From NCBI RefSeq assembly GCF_950295315.1, contig NC_080166.1, forward strand, positions 96,663,141 to 96,727,140: a stretch of DNA of 64,000 nt, in the 5' to 3' direction. Below are positions 60,371-64,000 of the stretch, one piece after another. Numbering within the stretch: position 1 is the stretch's first letter; each line of letters opens with the position of its first letter. The position numbers and the translations under genes are program-made. The notes under the pieces are model-generated. The model worked only from the letters and a program-made list of their open reading frames with translations, was not told the origin of the DNA and did not search any database. This DNA comes from Erinaceus europaeus. Its lineage: Eukaryota > Chordata > Mammalia > Eulipotyphla > Erinaceidae.

Positions 60371-61369
60371 TCAGTTAGTATGACCTAAGCTGGAAGTGCT
60401 ATTAAATTATTGACACTGATACCAAAAATAAAAATAGCTTTCTCTTGTTGACATAGGAGTGGGATGAAAGTTGTCACAGAACTAGAAAAAATGGGGGAAA
60501 AAAACCACTGAACTGAAAAATATTAATATAACGAAACTGGAAAGTGGATTCTAATTTTGAGCTCCAACAGCCTATTCATTTATCTTCTTTTCTGAGGTCA
60601 ATTATTTTGTTGGACTTAAGAATTAAAGCTTAATTTATTGAATGCAGAGAACTGCCTTCAGCAATGAATAGTTTGTAATCAATAGTGTGGTCGGCATTTT
60701 ATAAAGAGCTTAAAAATTGAAGGCAAAAAATCTTCTGTCCTCACTGCTTTTCACAGACCTGGGTATAAATGCATCTCTCTAGAGGTGACAATGTCATTAT
60801 TTTTTTTATTAAATATAATACTTTGTAGGCTTCCTGACATGGGAAACCTCAAATAAAAGGGCGTTATGCCCATTTTGAAGCTAAATGTTAAAACCAGAGA
60901 ACTCACTCACAGGGTCCTGTGGTTTGTTTCCTTGTCTCTAAAATGGCATTCAGAATTGAACAGAAAAACCATATTATAATACATCACTAGGATTCAAGAA
61001 ATATTTTGTTATATTCCAAGTTGGAATTTATCTCAAAGGGTATGCCACTGTCTCAGAAGTTTGCTATGAGGTACACAGGTCCTTAAAAGTCAAGTTATTA
61101 TTCCTTGTTCAAAATCATTACATGGTTTAGTGATCTCATAGTCAAAGTTAATATTTGGTATGGAAAGATGCTAATGCATCAGGCAATAATGACAAATGTT
61201 GTTACCTTAAGGTACATTGATCTTAGAGTCTTATGAAAGATGGAGATACAAGGTATTGAAGCAAAACTAATGTCCTCCCAAGATAAGTATACTCGATTTC
61301 ACTTTGAACATGTCCATACACATAGACTTCCAGCTCCTGAAGGCTGTACTCTAAACAAAGTACCTCATG
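60371..61369. other. Intronic, nothing recognised
   Basis: Unique AT-rich sequence; the open frame from 61,240 overlaps the unclassified direct repeat. Confidence 0.5.
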
Positions 61370-62190
61370 CTTGGATGAAAATTATTTCTCAGCAAACCAA
61401 ACAGGATGGAGATTTGGAAGATGGTTACGAGACCCATTGTGCTGATAAAGTATTATGTTCAAGCAACAGCACAAAATCAAAATTAAAAAGCAATATAAGG
61501 GAAAATAATCTTAAGCTAGTCTTTTATATAATCAGAAAGGATGAAGTTCACCTTCAGTAAAGCTTTCCTCATCGGCAAGAAGCAGTTGGAAAGAAAAAGT
61601 TCTCTATTTTTTAATCATACAATATACATCAAAGGTGATTGCTTAGAGGCTGGCTATACCTCATAGGTGCAGAAAAGAAAGTTGCCAGCCAGAATTAGCC
61701 TCTGGGAGGACTTTATTCATCTAGAGGGAAGATCCGGATGCAAACATCTGTTTGTTGCAGGGCAGACAGCCTCAAGTGGAAGAACAATCTTGGAGATAAA
61801 AACCACCTCTGTTCCAAAAGCATAAAGAAAGTCTATGTCTGCTGCCTGATAGTTTGGAGAGGCCTCTTAAGGGATGAAAATCAACTCCATGGAGCCAAGA
61901 GGCCTAAGGATATGCGAGAAAGGCTTCAAAGGAAGCCTCAGAAGGAATGGATCGAAATAGAAGGTACACTCAGGGACAAAGTGATGAGCTGGCTAAAATG
62001 GGGAAGACAGAAGAAAGTCGCTCTAGAAAGTTATAGCGCATGTGAAAAAACAGTTCTACCCACTCTAGCTGGAAATAACCAAAACAGGATGGAGAGTGGA
62101 AGAGAGTTTGAAGGCCCATTTTACAATAAAGTATTACACCCAAACAATAACACAGAGAGGAAATCAAAGAACATTATAAAAAGTAATCTC
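61370..62190 (+). repeat. Unclassified diverged direct repeat, two units
   Basis: About 110 bp at 61,395-61,505 (accaaacaggatggagattt, gataaagtattatgttcaag) resemble 62,078-62,190 (accaaaacaggatggagagt, aataaagtattacacccaaa). The spacer (about 570 bp) has a long open frame from 61,738 that resembles nothing I know. I do not recognise a transposon family. Confidence 0.5.
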
Positions 62191-62415
62191 CGGGGTCAGG
62201 CAGTAGTGCACCTGATTAAGTACACACATTACAGTGCACAAGGACCCAGGACAGGTTCAAGCCCAGCTCCGCATATGCAGAGGGAAAGCTTCGTGAGTGG
62301 TGAAGAAAGGCTGCAGGTGTCTTTCTGTCTCTTTCCCTACTTATCTTCCCCTCCCCTCTCAATTTCTCTCTGCCTCTTCCAATAATAAAGAAAAAGCTTA
62401 AAAAATAAAAAATAA
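62190..62415 (+). mobile_element. ERI-type SINE (B)
   Basis: ggggtcaggcagtagtgcac, acaggttcaagcccagctcc with a 7-base insertion before the B box, AAAT tail. Confidence 0.87.
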
Positions 62416-62577
62416 ATTTAATATAACAATTCCTTTAGTAAGAGATGACACTAATACTACTATAGACAAGTACACTCTGTGGCAAACTGACATGTGGACT
62501 ACATTATCCTTTGTACAGAATTCACTAAGAAAATGTAGTATTTTTACATTCTGGTCTCTACAAAATATTTCTTTTAA

Positions 62578-62783
62578 AAGTATTTTATTTAATTTTTAGA
62601 TAGGACCAGAATTGGAATTGAGAGGGAAGTGGCAGATACAGAAGGAGAGAGAAAGACACTTGCAGTGCTGCTTCGCTGTTCATGAAGCTTTCCCCTTACA
62701 AGTGGGAAGCAGGGGCTTTAGCCTGGGTCTTTGTGCAGTATAGTGTGTGCTCTAACCAGGTCCACCACCATCCAGGCCTCAAA
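62578..62783 (-). mobile_element. ERI-type SINE (B)
   Basis: agtgctgcttcgctgttcat, gaagctttccccttacaagt, head ctaaccaggtccaccaccat. Confidence 0.85.
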
Positions 62784-63109
62784 ATACGTCTCCCTGAAAG
62801 TATATATATATATATGAATGATATATAAGCTATATGTGCATGATTTGAAAGAATGAAAAAAATCAGCTTGGGAGCAAAGTATTCATGCATGTGTAAGGAC
62901 TTAAGGTAGGAAAAAAAATATAGGATATAACTGATCAGTCTTCCTGCTAGTCTCCAAGATTTTTCCTTGCACACAAATTACACACACTCATAAATATTCA
63001 TATCTTTTTATACGCAAAAACTTTACAGGTTTTCCTATTTTCTATGTTCCCAGTTGATACGCATCTGTATATAAAATGCTCCGTGATCTCTGTTGAAGAA
63101 CATACATAT

Positions 63110-63236
63110 TTTTAAAAATATTTTATGTATGTATTTATTTATTTTTATTATTATTTATATATTATTAACCTGGGACCTTGAAACCTCAGGAGTGAAAGTT
63201 TCTTTGCATAGCCTTTATGCTATCTCCCCCACCCCA
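63110..63236 (-). mobile_element. C-family SINE, 3' part shortened
   Basis: T/A-rich tail region, then cctgggaccttgaaacctca, ttgcatagcctttatgctat, ctcccccac. Confidence 0.75.
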
Positions 63237-63699
63237 AAACTTAGATATTTGTTATATGATATTCTGATAGCTTGCACTATCAGAATCTGACTTACTTCTT
63301 CTTTGAATGAACCTGTCTTTCCTGAGATATACTGTCCCTGGTTTGTTACTCTTTCTCCTAATATTGGGGTAGCTTTCTCCTGCTATTCTCCTGCTTGACT
63401 TCCTACCTATGCTCTCAAAAAGCAATTGCATTCATCCATACACTGCATGAAAATGCCACAATCCCTTTAGTGTGAGTCTAATAAATTGTAGTAAGTCTTC
63501 CTCCATTCTATAGTTATTTTGTTGTACTATATAAACACAATTTGGAATTCTGCTATCATCTTTTCCCATTTCATGGCAGAGGTTCAAAATCTTAAATACA
63601 AAAAAAACTATTTTGAAAAAATACTCTACTATACAGCCATAGTTAATTTTCTTACATAGTGTTGCATTTTCCTATGTAAGAATCAGATCTATAATATGC

Positions 63700-64000
63700 C
63701 CTTTTTTTTTTTCTTTGCCTCCAAGGTTATCGCTGGGGCTTGGTGCCTGTGCTACGAATCTACTAATGCTGGAGGCCATTTTTTCCATTTTTGTTACCAT
63801 TGTTGCCCTTGTTGTTTTTATTGTTATTGTTGTCACTGCTGTTGTTGTTTGATAGGACAAAGAGAAATAGAGAGAGAAGGGAAGACAGAGAGGGGGAGGG
63901 AAAGATAGACACCTGCAGACTTGCTTTACCGCTTGTGAAGTGACGCCTCTGCAGGTGGGGAGCTGGGGGCTCAAACTGGAATTATTATGCTGGGTCCCTG
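63700..64000 (-). mobile_element. ERI-type SINE with 3' module, cut by window edge
   Basis: T11 tail, reversed module gcctccaaggttatcgctgg ... ctaatgctggaggcc, cttgttgtttttattgttat, core; the tRNA head lies beyond the window. Confidence 0.92.

Noticed and set aside
61738..62385. 215-codon open frame, the second longest in the window
   Set aside because: Its 3' third runs into a SINE and the rest has no recognisable domain; kept only as part of an unclassified repeat, not as a gene.
63261..63286. 10-bp inverted repeat attctgatag/ctatcagaat
   Set aside because: Short enough to occur by chance in 64 kb of AT-rich DNA.

Overview
This is nuclear DNA from a placental mammal, very probably a hedgehog (Erinaceus) or close relative. 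It is AT-rich and almost gene-free, and it is packed with tRNA-headed SINEs. The commonest opens gggagtcgggcggtrgcgc, carries A and B boxes, has a pyrimidine-rich middle with CTGCAGGTGTCT, and ends in an (AAC)n/A-rich tail; this is the hedgehog 'ERI' type as I know it. The species call is inference from the SINEs; the mammalian assignment rests on MIR, L2, MLT1 and L1 remnants plus an unmistakable exon.

The only host protein-coding sequence I can support is one 392-bp internal exon of the glypican GPC6 at 55,855-56,246 on the minus strand. It has a good acceptor (TTTGCAG), a good donor (AAG|GTAACA) and an uninterrupted frame. The window is therefore read as a slice of the GPC6 gene: 56,247-64,000 is the intron upstream of this exon and 1-55,854 is the intron downstream, both in antisense display.

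Layout. 1-34 kb: intron with MLT1 LTR pieces, MIR and L2 fossils, SINEs of several families, three L1 tails (two of them with a 5' inversion) and a 38-nt fragment of a tRNA-Ile(UAU) gene flanked by a near-perfect target duplication. 34.76-41.94 kb: one full-length, coding-dead L1 bounded by a perfect 14-bp duplication, with a 1-kb 5' UTR, ORF1, ORF2 and a 1.3-kb 3' UTR. It lies antisense to GPC6. 42-55 kb: more SINEs, two short mariner-like palindromes and a 3'-end L1 fragment. 55.9-56.2 kb: the GPC6 exon. 56.5-64 kb: SINEs, an old L1 fragment split by a fresh SINE with a perfect 16-bp duplication, and an unclassified diverged direct repeat.

I found no novel gene system. The most distinctive items are the tRNA-half insertion, the two twin-primed L1 copies, two perfect local inverted repeats that look like template-switch scars, and a GCCTCC/GGAGGC hairpin module at the 3' end of one SINE subfamily. 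Boundaries of old repeats are approximate; family names come from memory of consensus features, not from a search.
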